Source: Schistosoma haematobium (Eukaryota > Platyhelminthes > Trematoda > Strigeidida > Schistosomatidae). Taken from it: a stretch of DNA of 64,000 nt. The notes below the pieces were generated by a model that saw nothing but the letters and a program-made list of their open reading frames with translations, ran no database searches and had not been told where the DNA came from. The translations under genes were made by a program, and so were the position numbers. The stretch spans positions 26,981,536-27,045,535 of the forward strand of contig NC_067198.1 of NCBI RefSeq assembly GCF_000699445.3. Reading direction: 5' to 3'. Below are positions 12,035-23,534 of this stretch, piece by piece (position 1 is the stretch's first letter; each line of letters begins with the position of its first letter).

Positions 12035-12785
12035 TGTGGTTTATTCGGTAGTCTCAAGAAACGAAAGCAATGCTTAGAATGTACCTATGATACAAAACCC
12101 TCAATTAACGCATACTTTGATAAATCGCATCCCTTATCCATAAAATAGTACGAAGCTGTTGTGTTGTGCAGTAAACTCGCCTTTTAGTTGAAGGATGGTC
12201 AATTCGCTTGGGCCACATGTAGTGAAAGTTGGTAGAATGCAAGTGGTCCTCCTGAGTTCGTGTTCAGATTTCGCCAGACACCAACCCACTAAAGACGGGA
12301 AATTCTCCGGGGCAAACGAAGCGGTGAAAACGACCAACTACTGCACCTCATGTATCAGTCTGTCACAAATGTAACTCCCCATATGCACGTACTGAAGGAG
12401 CAACAACTACAGATTTCGTCTGATTACAAGAGGTTGTGCAAATCTTTAGCAATGAAGGTTTTGACCTACCACAGAGAGAATAAATCTATTTAGTGGCTGG
12501 AATTGTGTAAAAACCACTGTCAAAAGATGTTAGCATTTATTGACGAGTTTATGAAGGTATAAATCTCGCTACTAGCGACTTAAGTTCTTAGTATTCTGAA
12601 ACTAAATACTATAACTTATACTTGGTTAAGGAGTCACGGACTTATTCAGTTGTTGAAGGAAACTAAACAATTACATAAAGTAAACTCCAATGCACTGATG
12701 ATAGCGAAGTGACCCAGATGGTTGGGACAACAAATAACGAATTAAAAAACAATGGATTAGCTAATTACATATAAACTACTTGGGT
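12035..12785. other. Unassigned spacer between LINEs
   Basis: The 67-codon - strand frame at 12134-12337 is not recognised. The rest has no coding signal. It may be further decayed retroelement sequence. Confidence 0.4.
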
Positions 12786-12829
12786 TGGACGTTAAAATAT
12801 TTCATACACTAGTAAAAGGACCCTTTCAG

Positions 12830-14040
12830 CACATCTGAAAACAAGTCATCCCAATCACGGTCTGTCTGTCGACGTGATATTCATAGATTTTAGCAAAGCG
12901 TTTGACAAGGTTTCACACGTAGGTCTTATGCAGAAGCTCACGAGCTTCGGAATAATAGGTACTGTACATGAGTGGATAGGAAATTTCTTATGTGACCGCA
13001 GACAGAGAGTTAGGGTCAATGGAACGCTATCCGATTGGAAGCCGGTCAAAAGTGGTGTACCCCAAGGCACCATCTTAGGCCCTCTGCTCTTCCTTCTCTA
13101 CGTTAACGAGTTACCACTGTTGCTTAGGTCGTCGACATTGTTTGCGGATGATGTAAAAATCTGGAGAACAATAAAAAGTGCGGCTGATCATCTGGATCTT
13201 CAAGCTGACTTAGACGATTTAGTTAGATGGGCTCGAGAGTGGGGCTTGGAAATCAATGCTAGGAAGAGTGTACTAATGCACATCGGTCACGGTAATAGTT
13301 ACCATTACACTATTGAGGGTAAACCTCTTCCATGCGTTCAAGAGCATAAGGACTTAGGAGTAATATTAAGTCATGATTTAAAAACAACTGCGCATTGCAA
13401 AGCAGCCGCTGTCAAAGGTTTTCGTGCGTTATGATCACTTTGCCGAGCGTTCAAATCTTTTGACGAGGAAACGTTCCGAATTTTATATCCCGTATATGTC
13501 AGACCACATTTAGAGTACTGTATCCAAGCAGCTAGCCCATGTCTGGTAAAAGATACTAACTCCCGTGAGCGTGTCCAGCGTGTGGGAACGAAATTAGTGA
13601 AGGGTCTTTCTAGACTCCCTTACGATGAGCGCTTAAAGCGCCTAAATCTTTTCCCCTTGTCGTATCGTAGGACACGAGGTGACCTTATACTGGCATTTCG
13701 TATCTTTAATTATGATTTGGGTGGTAATATGTCTTATCTTTTTGCTCCCTCCAGCACTAATAATCTCCGAGGTCATAGCAAGAAGGTTCATAAACCACGA
13801 TCTAATAAACTTAAAGTGGGATCTCGTTTTTCTCATCGAGTAGTCAATCATTGGAACGCCTTACCCGAACAAGTGGTATCAGCCCCATCAGTGAATACTT
13901 TCAAGGAAAAGCTGGACCTTCACTGGAAAGCAATGTGTCAGGATTAACACAGGTTCATCAACCTACTATCCTTATTACTGAAGACTGTTATTACGTCTAA
14001 TGGTCTTATACAAATGACACGAATTTATTTCTACCTCGTA
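12830..14040 (+). pseudogene. CR1-like LINE, 5'-truncated ORF2
   Basis: One reading frame runs from about 12840 to 13947 and is broken only by a TGA at 13432-13434. Before the stop it encodes reverse-transcriptase blocks: IFIDFSKAFDKVSH, SGVPQGTILGPLLFLLYVN and the catalytic LFADD box. After it come the CR1-type thumb and C-terminal landmarks (RPHLEYCIQA, RVQRVGTKLV, RLNLFPLSYRRTRGDLI, FSHRVVNHWNALP). The TGA sits where relatives have Arg in L-R-S-L, so it is probably a CGA to TGA change at a CpG. The 5' endonuclease part is missing. The 3' UTR probably extends to about 14040. Confidence 0.85.
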
Positions 14041-14211
14041 AATGCAGGCAACCCGTAGTTCCAAATCATCAGAGATTAAAGCAAATAACTACGAACAACA
14101 TATGTATTTCTACATAAATCGTTAGGTGAGTTCACAAGAAAAAACTTGGTGACTATCAAAACCAGCATAACAAGCAAGCGATGAGACTAAGAAATTTACA
14201 AGCCAAATTAG

Positions 14212-14578
14212 CTAATCTGCTGGCTTAGGGAACGTAGATGTGGCGCGCGGCGTATAGTTTATTAATTTCGAAATGTGATCCGTAAAGTAAGTTTTACCAT
14301 CACCCCAATGTAGCTTCTGGTGGAATCAAGATTAAATAGACAAAGTGAACTACCCTTATCTCTCTGGGAAAAACACGAACGAATGTCTCCTTTTCTTTCA
14401 TTTCTTCTTCATGATGATGCTCATTTTTCAAGGCAATATAAACTGTTAAAATTCCAACTGGTATCCCAAGTAGGCTCAATGTCTTGTAAAATAGTCTAAC
14501 AGCTTCAGCGACATTGAAGTAACGTTTTAAATAGCTTACCTGGGCTTTCTCTAGGATAGATGAAACCCCACAACCCAT
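14212..14578 (-). CDS. COX6A-like gene or recent pseudogene (two exons)
   Basis: The product resembles subunit 6A of cytochrome c oxidase, a small single-pass protein of the inner mitochondrial membrane. Exon 1 (14578-14354) encodes a basic presequence-like N terminus, then LFYKTLSLLGIPVGILTVYI (the family's W/YKTL plus membrane helix) and a HHHEE stretch, then KETFV. A 40-nt GT...AG intron (14353-14314) in frame brings the family's EIR and WGDGKT motifs to nearly normal spacing in exon 2 (14313-14212). Such tiny introns are common in schistosomes. The total is 108 residues, about the usual length. The C-terminal tail after WGDGKTYF does not match the usual FHNPH...PLP ending, so it may be a decayed copy. 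It is boxed in by CR1-like fragments. Confidence 0.45.
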
Positions 14579-14736
14579 AACTTCTCCGACAGACTAAAGA
14601 AAGTCCACTAACTCTGAGCATTAGTAACGCACAGGTTCATATATTAGCGCCAGACGTAACCCAAAATTCGTCTTCTAGAGGAAGTATATTATTCCTTGCA
14701 ATTTTTAGTATTGTGAAGATTCAACCTCTGTTTTAA

Positions 14737-15012
14737 TTAATCAACAGAAAGTGCTGATATTATGTTTTCTGATAAATAATTCCAGTGATTCACCAATCGG
14801 TGAGAGAAACGGAACATAGCTTTGGGTTCACATTTGCATGGTAAGGACAGAAGATATATGGCTTGTATCAGTTCTTTTCTAGTAAGCTCCTGTGAGTGTC
14901 TCGTCTTTTTTGAGTGAGTCAAATTATGGGGCTGGTACCTTTTCTTTGAGTTACAGTTTCCGAGAACCGATTGCTCGATGTGAAAATAAACGGAATACAC
15001 CCATTTTGACAT
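14737..15012 (-). pseudogene. CR1-like LINE C-terminal fragment
   Basis: The - strand frame ends with RFSHRLVNHWNYLSENIISA. This matches the FSHRVVNHWNALPEQVVSA tail of the CR1-like element at 12.8-14.0 kb, which lies on the other strand. Upstream residues are Lys/His-rich and degraded. It is a relic of the same superfamily. Confidence 0.6.
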
Positions 15013-15014
15013 TA

Positions 15015-15420
15015 AATAAGAAAGAAGATAAGTTCAGCGAAGAGTTCTCTTTTCGGTGAATTCATTTTCAAAGCTGTACAATTGCAAATATATATACTTA
15101 TTTTTACAGGGTGATAATAATACTGATAATAAACTTCTGTTATACATGGTGAGAGTGAGGTTAAATAAACAAAGGTATTAGAGAAAATTTTTTAAACTAG
15201 GAAAGTTTAATAATCGTTTGATAATTAATTGCTTAAGTATTCATCGGGTTAGGATGGCTCAGCATGATAAAATAAAATGTTGAAACAGAGATGAAATGTA
15301 ATCGGAATGATCGTGGAAATAAAAACAAAGCGGTTGCGGGTGAAAGATTTGAAGGGAAGACGGAAGGTGAAGCAGGTGGCTGTAAGGAAACAAGAGTATG
15401 AAGAAAAAGAAAAATGTTAG
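15015..15420. other. No gene seen
   Basis: The - strand frame at 15259-15489 is Phe/Leu-rich, lies antisense to purine-rich DNA and has no motif. Confidence 0.45.
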
Positions 15421-15565
15421 TACATTAAGGCCATGGTAGAAGAAGAGGTTGTACCAGTCTCTTTTGTACACAAAATTCTGGTTTTTCAAAATATATGGCT
15501 ATTGCCTCGGCAATGCAAAAAAGATGCAGTCTAATTGTCTTAGGAAGACTTCTACTTACCTTGTA

Positions 15566-15796
15566 CGTGAAGTGTTTCTCGATCACCTGTTGCATATTCC
15601 AACGCAACCTCCATGAAGCACGACAACTGTCGTCTTACTAATATCGTTTACATTCATATGTGAGAAGTGTTATTCCCCATAACTCTATGACCAGTGCACC
15701 GTATAAATTATCAACCTGACTGATTAAACTAATGCAGCAAAGACTATATTCTGTAACGATTTGATCTTGCCTGTACACTGGTATTTGTCATGTAAC
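15566..15796 (+). repeat. 231-bp insertion flanked by 20-bp duplication
   Basis: The segment sits inside the GIY-YIG frame. The same 20 bases (AGACTTCTACTTACCTTGTA) occur at 15546-15565 and 15797-15816, as expected of a target-site duplication. An almost identical copy (one mismatch seen) lies at 17339-17569 in the same orientation. There are no evident inverted termini or poly(A) tail. It may be a short retroposon or a truncated end of a larger element. Confidence 0.7.
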
Positions 15797-16851
15797 AGAC
15801 TTCTACTTACCTTGTAGATGACTTTGAACACAGAGTCTGTCTTGATTGAGTGACCTGTGTTCACAAGGTGTTCGATTATAAAACTTCTTATTAAGCCGTT
15901 GCCACCTCTTTTTAGCCGCGCCGGACAATGTTCTTCAATTCTTTTGGATAAAGTACGCATCGAACAACTTATATACTTAGCTCCACAAGAGCAGGTAAAT
16001 TGGTAAAAATGCACATTGAGCTGGTCAGATGCAATGATTTATCTTTCATAGCATCAATCTTAATTATTATTGCACAAATATTTGTACTAATATCCGGTTT
16101 CACTCTGTATACTATTACATAAATCTAAATGTATTCATCTGAGTGCATTAAAGGATTTTTATTTTATTTTTCTAAATTGCTGGTTTCCTTCTGAGGTTGA
16201 TATTCATTATACAATTATTATTCTTATCATGGATCAAAACTTTTCACTAAGTGTTCACTTCTTTTCTCTCTTCTTTCCCTCTAAATAAATATTATTCTTA
16301 AGATTACGAAGTTTGTAATTAAAACAATAACTCGTGTTACACTTAAATTAAATTCTCAGACCCGTTTTATCTTCACTATGCATATACGACTACTCATACA
16401 TATTGATATTTTATTATCCTTTCCACTCAATTGAGACTTTCGTCGCATCACTCTAAACTATAACTGCACAAACATTTATTCTAGCGTCATATCTTACTGC
16501 AATTATAAGTTATTTTTCTTAATTATTTTTGTTACTAATTTAACGATACACACATAGTCGTTTATTCTTGTTCTGTGTTCATAAACACGCCTATTAGACT
16601 GTTTGCGTATTTCACGTCTCCTTTATTTCTATTCCCTTATTTTCTCCATTTCCTTCTTTAAACTCAATTCAATATTCTTCTCAATTGCACAGACCCGATT
16701 TATTATTATTAATATTCTACTATTATTGCTCTAATTTTTTTTAAATGGCAAGTATAATGCTGACATTATTGAAAATTGTGTATTATTACATTTTTTGAAG
16801 AAACCCGAAATGGTTTCTTCACAACACTTATGTACCCATAAGATGTTTGTG

Positions 16852-16875
16852 AATAATAATAATAATAATAATAAT
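16852..16875 (+). repeat. (AAT)n microsatellite
   Basis: About eight tandem AAT units. Read on the - strand it gives a Tyr run within the decayed Penelope-like frame. Confidence 0.9.
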
Positions 16876-17338
16876 CATTGGTGGACAGTGAACGGCTAGA
16901 GAATAATATTAGCAATGTTGCTGTGAAGAATGTTCTGTTTGAAGAATCCGAAATTCTCCTCTTTAAGATATGTGCGGCTCCATCACCTTTGAAGTCGATG
17001 TTCATGTATAAAATTTTCTTTTCTACTGTAATTGTTTGTGATTTTGGCATTTTCGGCTTCATGTTCTTATCAATGAATATAGAAGGATACCCGTTTTTGA
17101 TAAGTATCTCTTTTAAAAGGCTCAATTCTTCTTTTACGACCACAAGAATACGAAGAATCTGTAGCCCCGAGGCCTGCCATGCTTCTTGCCCCTTACTTTT
17201 CTTACCCTCTTTTTAGCCCTCTCAAGTTATGTCATTGGAAACACATGTGCAGCAGGTGACCTTGTCTTGCGCCATCATTATTGCGCCAGATGTTCCAGAA
17301 GGATATTAGGTCGCGGATTCTGGAAGCTTTCAACTATA

Positions 17339-17569
17339 CGTGAAGTGTTTCTCGATCACCTGTTGCATATTCCAACGCAACCTCCATGAAGCACGACAAC
17401 TGTCGTCTTACTAATATCGTTTACATTCATATGTGAGAAGTGTTATTCCCCATAACTCTATGACCAGTGCACCGTATAAATTATCAACCTGACTGATTAA
17501 ACTAATGCAGCAAAGACTATATTCTGTAACGATTTGATCTTGCCTGTACACTGGCATTTGTCATGTAAC
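17339..17569 (+). repeat. Second copy of the 231-bp repeat
   Basis: It matches 15566-15796 with one difference seen (GGCATTT for GGTATTT near the 3' end). No target duplication is visible at this copy. The pair flanks most of the Penelope-like remnant in direct orientation, so pseudo-LTRs of a Penelope-like element are an alternative reading. Confidence 0.7.
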
Positions 17570-17609
17570 AGGCTGTTTGGTAAGTTTAAACGGTGCGAGT
17601 GATGATAGT

Positions 17610-17700
17610 AATTTCTTCTACTCGAGTTAGATGGAAATGGAGTAACAAACAACTAACTCCGAAGTCACACCTCGCGGTCAGCACCTAACGTGGTTTCCAA
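17610..17700 (+). repeat. Dispersed repeat fragment (pairs with 25265-25380)
   Basis: It contains CTACTCGAGTTAGATGGAAATG and CACCTCGCGGTCAGCACCTA followed by ACGTGG. The reverse complement of 25265-25380 has close counterparts in the same order. The parent element is not known; an internal retroelement region is likely. Confidence 0.45.
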
Positions 17701-18100
17701 CTTACGTTTATTCGATATACTGAAGGTAGAAGGAATACAATCGAATCTTACTTACGAATGGCTTAAAACCGAATCACTCAGTGACTATCGTTACGGATGC
17801 CTTATCCTAGGACTTCAACCACTCCGAGAAGAATTCCTAAGTCCATTTTGATTCCTTACTTCAAGCTTCTCAAAAATCCTTCTCATGTTACAAGTAATAA
17901 AGCCTTTAATCAGGGCCCATATGTATGTGACCTTCGAGATAAAGTATCTACAATCACAGTTAGAAAATCTAGATCAAAAAGTTGGGAAAACTTTTTTCTC
18001 ATCAAGCATGCATCAGTATGGAACAGTTTTCACTGTAAAATACTTGTTTTAGATAAATTACATAAGTTTTTGAGACTTCTTGATTTTACTGATCTCTGAG
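17700..18100 (+). pseudogene. LINE ORF2 C-terminal fragment
   Basis: Translation gives DYRYGCLILGLQPLREEF, then after a frame change NKAFNQG and ENFFLIKHASVWNSF, ending with a stop at 18099. The YR...L......F and R...WNSL pattern is that of C-terminal ends of CR1/Jockey-type LINEs. It is decayed, and family placement is uncertain. Confidence 0.5.
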
Positions 18101-20905
18101 CACGCACAAGCACATTTGCGCCATTATTAGATATCATGGGCCTTCCACATGTCTAAATCATATCATATTCTCGGTTTCGTTCCTCTTTCGCTTCATCTTA
18201 AGAGCTGTATATATCCCCGTAGCTATATGTTCTTCTCAATTTTTGCTTGAAGTAGACAGATAACTCACTCGACCTACCGATACTGTTTAACTACGGTCGG
18301 CCGTCAGGTACTCTCACTGATATCCTATATAGTTGTCAAGAGAACCCTACAAGTTATTGCCTACTACAAGTGGTCATGCATCTACAGAGCTCACAACCCA
18401 TTACTTGGTTAGAATAACACAATTTGCCATCAGCACCACGTTGATGTGAGTTCTCTCCTGTACATTTCTCATCAATTAACTACGTTCACTTGCATTTTGT
18501 TGACTTACTGTTCATTACCGATCGCCATGTATATATAACTGTTGTATGCCTACATTTTTCCACCCACTTTGGTAGACGTGTGTCTGACATTAAACACCTC
18601 GAAATACTCATACTTTTTTATAAACCACTAGTTTATATTATAGTCATCCCTGGAATTACAGTCCATAGTTTGCAACTGCTTGATGGGCTTGTATAATATA
18701 CTTATAAAAATAGTGTTTTCCAACAGAAAACATAGAGTATCTCATAAGATATAATAATTTTCCTAAAAAAGATTGAACGAGCTTCACATCACAAAAGAAA
18801 GCAGGGTGGAGTTATTGACCAGTAGGCCTTGATGGTGAGGGCGACGGATTTAATCTAACTGTGTTTGTGGAGCAGAACACGTTGTTCGTTGTGGCTTTTT
18901 ATGTCTGAGGACGAGACAATCGATCCGTGATGGTAAGGTCTTTCGCTAACGCTCGCTACTCAAACTCGCGTTCCCAATATTGTGTTACATTCACTGTTCT
19001 ACTAAGCCTACAACACGCTAACTCACTTTCATGTTATGACCTGGTGTCTGGCAGCAGGTGAAAATATGATAATATTAAAAGACAAAATGAGATGTGATTG
19101 TTAGCGTTTCTGAACACTTCAGCCTCTTGTTATGCACTTTCGATTCTGATAAATAGTCTTCCTGAGTCTAAATTTGGACTCATACTGTCATATCCTAGCG
19201 AAGACTAAATTACGAGTAACTTCTGAGACCCGTTAATGAACTGATATTATAAATATATATTCCTATTGTATAACTGTTCAGTAACTAGATTGTGTACATA
19301 TATATTTATCTTATTGTAAGCCTCATTTTGACCTATAATTTATTATTATACGATTTACTATTCTTAAAGTATACTCAGTTTATTAATTACTGTCTCCCAC
19401 GTTCACAGCCACTTTCTGGCTTTATTGTGCATAGATGTTATTTCCTATTTTATAGTGCGATGCGGTCTGTTTGGTTGGTATATAAACCAAGTATGTCTGA
19501 GATAAATGATTCGCATAGTGGAAGCTGTTATTGGTGTTCTGGACTCAACTGGACGGACTAGGTGAGCTAAGGACCAATAAGGACGCTAGGCTGATCAGAC
19601 TGGTCGAACGTCATTGGCGTAGTACAGTAAAAGAATGAATAAGTCGTATTTCGATCGGCGAATCAACTACGTTATAACTAGCAGGCCACAAAGACACGAC
19701 ACAACCCACCTTCTTGAAAATCACAACTCAATGTTCTTTATTACCGTACTATCTTATCTAAGGACTCTGAGCACATTTCGTTCCATTAATCTAAGCCAGT
19801 ATAAGTTTCACCTGCTACTTTTTCATACCTTTGTCTGTTCCACTGCAAATCTTAAGCATTGTTGAAGGTTTGCATCCAAATGCCTTGTTGAAACGTCACG
19901 TCCTTAGTGCATAGTGATAGAGCTTCTTGCGCCTGAAACAAACTTGAAACAAACCTGTGGGACGCGAGTTTTCAGGTCACAGCTCATAACAAGCGCTCAT
20001 TTTATTTACTTCGTAACAACTTCAAACTTCTTAAGCAGTGATATTGAATAGATATGAGTATTTGAATGACCGATTAAACTGCCGAAATCATTTGTTAGAT
20101 AACAACAACGAGGAAACAGTTCTTCATAAAATACAGATAAAACGACATCGTAGTTGAACGATTTCAGTGGCTCGAATGCGTTATAATGTAACAGTGAAAT
20201 AATATGGTTTTTACATACATACTGATAGTTACGATGAATGTCCGCTTGATTATTGTTAGTGTAACAGCTGGATGCGTAGATACAAAAATATATTAAGACC
20301 ATTGTGAGGATCGTGGAGAGTTCTAGATATCATCCAAACCCATATTGCAAGTAAATAAAATGAAATTGACACGACATACGCCTGATAAGAAAACCGAGCT
20401 GAGGTTTACCGTGTGAGATAATAATTAATGTAAAGCGTACGCTAAACATAAGCAGAAATGCAAACAAATTAACACATTTGTAATATTCCGACGAGTAGAA
20501 AAAGTAAATTTTCTGACGTTTTGTAACTCAGTGTAAGCTACTTCTTCAGAAAATAAATAACCGAATTAAAGTTAATCCAAGTTCAGATATTACAAAGATC
20601 AACACAAGTATATTATGTGACCTATCAAAAAACAGGTATGAACAACTCAATGACATTGATTACAATCTACCGATTGCTCAATTCGTACGAAGTTATTAAG
20701 TCAAACCGTTGTAATGATTCCTTTAAGTAGAAATGGTCATCAGTGATATAACCAAAGTTTGGGCGGTTCAGAAAACGTGGACATTTCGTATAAATTAATG
20801 TTATAACTAGGAATTCTCGAAATAGTGCAGTTTAACGTAGGTAGATAGGTAGGTAGAACTAGATGATCACAAATGAACGTACTTTACTTGTGTTTCGTAA
20901 TAAGT
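18101..20905. other. No gene seen; unclassified moderately GC-rich patch
   Basis: About 18790-19060 is richer in GC than its surroundings and may be repeat-derived, but I cannot assign it. Frames at 18490-18696, 19292-19561, 19635-19865 and 20006-20302 have no motif or splice context. Confidence 0.4.
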
Positions 20906-20907
20906 CA

Positions 20908-21640
20908 CCAGTCAGTTAGCTACAACGTAGGACCAGGTACATATAATATTATTATTATCAGCTTTATTCAATATTATATTTTTGGTACAATATAGAATTG
21001 TCGGCGCAGAGTATTCCAACAAGTTCCCGTTTCTTTCTTCTTGGTCGGTCCTGGCGATAAATATTGAGTGATCTCCAGTTAGATGTTAGCAGTTCAGTAA
21101 ATGAACATCTGAATAATGTGCATTCTTTTCACTGTATATTGCCAGCAACCACATTGTCTCTTATTGAGTTTTTTGTAACTTTTACAACGAAAGGTTGTAC
21201 ACTTTTCAGAAACGCAGCAGAATAGGTTATGCGATTAATAAACATAATGATATATTAAAACAAACACAAATAGATAACTTGTTGAAATATCTAGATGGCA
21301 GGAACAGGCAGCCCAGATACTCAAGCAGGCTGCCGCACCGGTTTAACTTGCCATACCGCATCAGTACAGCAAGATAAACATCGAATTCATAAAAGTAGTT
21401 ACTTCAGTGACAGTAATATGTAAAAGAAAGATTGTGTATAAGGATATAATACAGGAAGAAAGTATTAGAAATAAAGGTATAAAGTAATTTTAATATCACT
21501 GTTTAAGGGAAGACAAAGAGTGTATACACCTGCACCACTGTGATCGATTCTGAGCCATGTCACCAAGAGATCCAAGCATTGGTTACGAGAGTCACGCGGA
21601 CCCCGAGCAAGTAGTCTGCATCTACCAACATGGCCCAAAC
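20908..21640 (-). mobile_element. RTE-like LINE 3' fragment, split (copy C)
   Basis: The terminal tail (CAGTTAGCTACAACGTAGGACC read on +) lies at about 20911-20932. The rest of the 3' UTR and the C-terminal coding end ([18 protein letters not shown] on -) lie at about 21337-21640. The intervening ~390 bp is absent from the sister copies, so something inserted into the 3' UTR or the region was rearranged. Confidence 0.6.
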
Positions 21641-21644
21641 TACG

Positions 21645-22975
21645 AGGGTGGTTGGTTAACGAAGCAAAACCACTACTTAAGGAATAATTTCCTACTATTC
21701 GCATTTGATATTTTACACTTTTTAAAGTTTGTGGGTCGTTGTAACTTTGCTCGACGTTGGATTTTCGGTAGATATTAATTTGGTGCTTTAGATACAGAAT
21801 TCATGTTTGTTAGAGATCTTTTGGGAGCTCCATATGTAAACCCGCCAAGATCAATGCCACTAAAGACATTACAGTATTTTTGACGAACTCTATGGATAGA
21901 AACCATTTTATTAGGGTATCCAAACTGTGATAAAATGTTTGACTTTATTACTAGGTGGCACCAGTTCAAAACATTACCAGGGCATCGGTTTCCAACAAGC
22001 TTATTGGTTATACTTAGTTGCATTGAATTAAGATTACCTGTATAAATTTAAACATTTCCTTACTAATTAGAAACAAAATACCTGTCGTACATTTTTACAA
22101 TCAAGTGTATGGTTAGTAGTGTTCTTTATTCGCAAAGATATGCTATTTGACTGGTTTTATTTCGTGAATTTATGTCCAGAAAATCTTTTTAACTGAAATA
22201 GATATAAGCAATATTGGTAACTCAAACCAAAAGAGTAAAATGCAATAGGATTATTGACAATGTTTCACTTCCTCTTATAACGAAAGTAGACACATTTCCA
22301 ATTTCGTCTAGTAGGACAAATTACCAAAATAATACTTTAAATGACATGTGAACATTAATAGATTGAAATTTGTCCGTTTTTCTTCATAACTAATCGTGAG
22401 TAAAGTTCAATGAATTCAATGATCCGACTTTTATTTCATACATTCTGGTCCCTTGATAAATTTAACTAGAGCGCGAATGACAAATTTTACAGAGGTACGT
22501 GAGTTTATATTTCAAGTGTTCTCATCACTTACAAAAGGCCTAGATTTACGCAAGTAATAATATGCAAAAATTTCATTACATACCATTATCGATGAAGTTT
22601 GGTATGAAAAGACATAAGAAACAGGAAGAATGAACATACTGAACATAATAGTTAAGATTGACTGGTATCTATATGTTAACGACAAAATCATAAAGAAGAG
22701 GCAATGCGTATAACCAATCGTAAATATGATGTTAATGTGAGATTCATTAAGCTGACAAAACAACTGCGATATGATTCATATTATTGCAAACAATAAATGT
22801 CATCAGCGTACCGCCTGTAAAATGTCACATCTTCAATTTCGTGTTTGTTTGGTCATGGTGACGCTTGGAGGAGAAGCCAAAATGGGAAGTTTAGTATTGA
22901 TAGTAGAAGTAGGAAGAATAGTGGGAATTGAAGAGGGAGATTGATTGTGAATACAGTGTTCTTGGGTATTGTTAG
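21645..22975. other. AT-rich DNA, no gene seen
   Basis: Frames at 21775-22023 and 22512-22763 (-) show no recognisable family or splice context. Confidence 0.45.
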
Positions 22976-22979
22976 AGGT

Positions 22980-23530
22980 ATGAGGGCAGTTGCCACTTCA
23001 CGGTTCCCCACACCGTGAAATGGTTCTTCTGAAGCTACCTGACTCGGCCGTTGCTTCTACATTAATGTGACTGCCGGGCTTGCCTGCCGCGATGAGCCAG
23101 TGAAGCTATACTGGCTGGAACAATCGTTCCTCGAGGTACTGCCATGCCAAGGAGATCGGTTGAAAAACGGAAAATCTAAAAGCAGCAAACCTAAGGTCAG
23201 AAGGTGAAGACATGCTGCTGAATGTACAGATGTGTGGCGGCAGTAAAGTATTTCCTTCAAACAACCAGCATAAAGGCGATGCTGCCATCCCGTAAGGAAA
23301 GGTGGGGTTAAAAAAGGTCCACCATAAAAATGCACACGGATATCCGCCTCTGGCGGTAAGGTCTCAACAAGTGCGAAGCCAACACGAAAATTACTCACTA
23401 AAAGGTCGTGTTTAGCAGACCTCAAGCAGTTGTTGCTTGGGCACTGCGGTTACGCTCTCAGGTCACTAAGACCACCTCTAACTCAACTTCTTCTTCAGGT
23501 ACCTCCAGAAGAACTGACTTTACCTCCTTG
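22980..23530. repeat. Unclassified GC-rich block, probably repeat-derived
   Basis: Base composition rises sharply compared with both sides. Overlapping - strand frames (23057-23425, 23106-23288) have no domain that I recognise. It resembles non-coding parts of retroelements more than a host gene, but no second copy is in this window. Confidence 0.35.
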
Positions 23531-23534
23531 TTAA

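Larger units (their letters stand above)
15425..17143 (-). mobile_element. Penelope-like element, 5'-truncated, interrupted
   Basis: Read on the - strand, the first block (17143 to about 16885) carries the end of a Penelope-type reverse transcriptase (KNGYPSIFID, then SNRTFFTATLLILFS). A gap follows, then a GIY-YIG endonuclease domain at 16014-15800 (FTCSCGAKYISCSMRTLSKR, with the later EHLVNTGH motif). Its C-terminal part (VSRSLPKTIRLHLF, then IAEAIAIYF and VQPLLLPWP) lies at 15566-15425. A 231-bp insertion (15566-15796) separates the two halves of the nuclease. Penelope-like elements are known from schistosomes. The RT palm is missing and the ORF is broken, so this copy is dead. About 750 bp between the RT end and the nuclease (16020-16765) is not recognised and may be another insertion. 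Confidence 0.7.
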
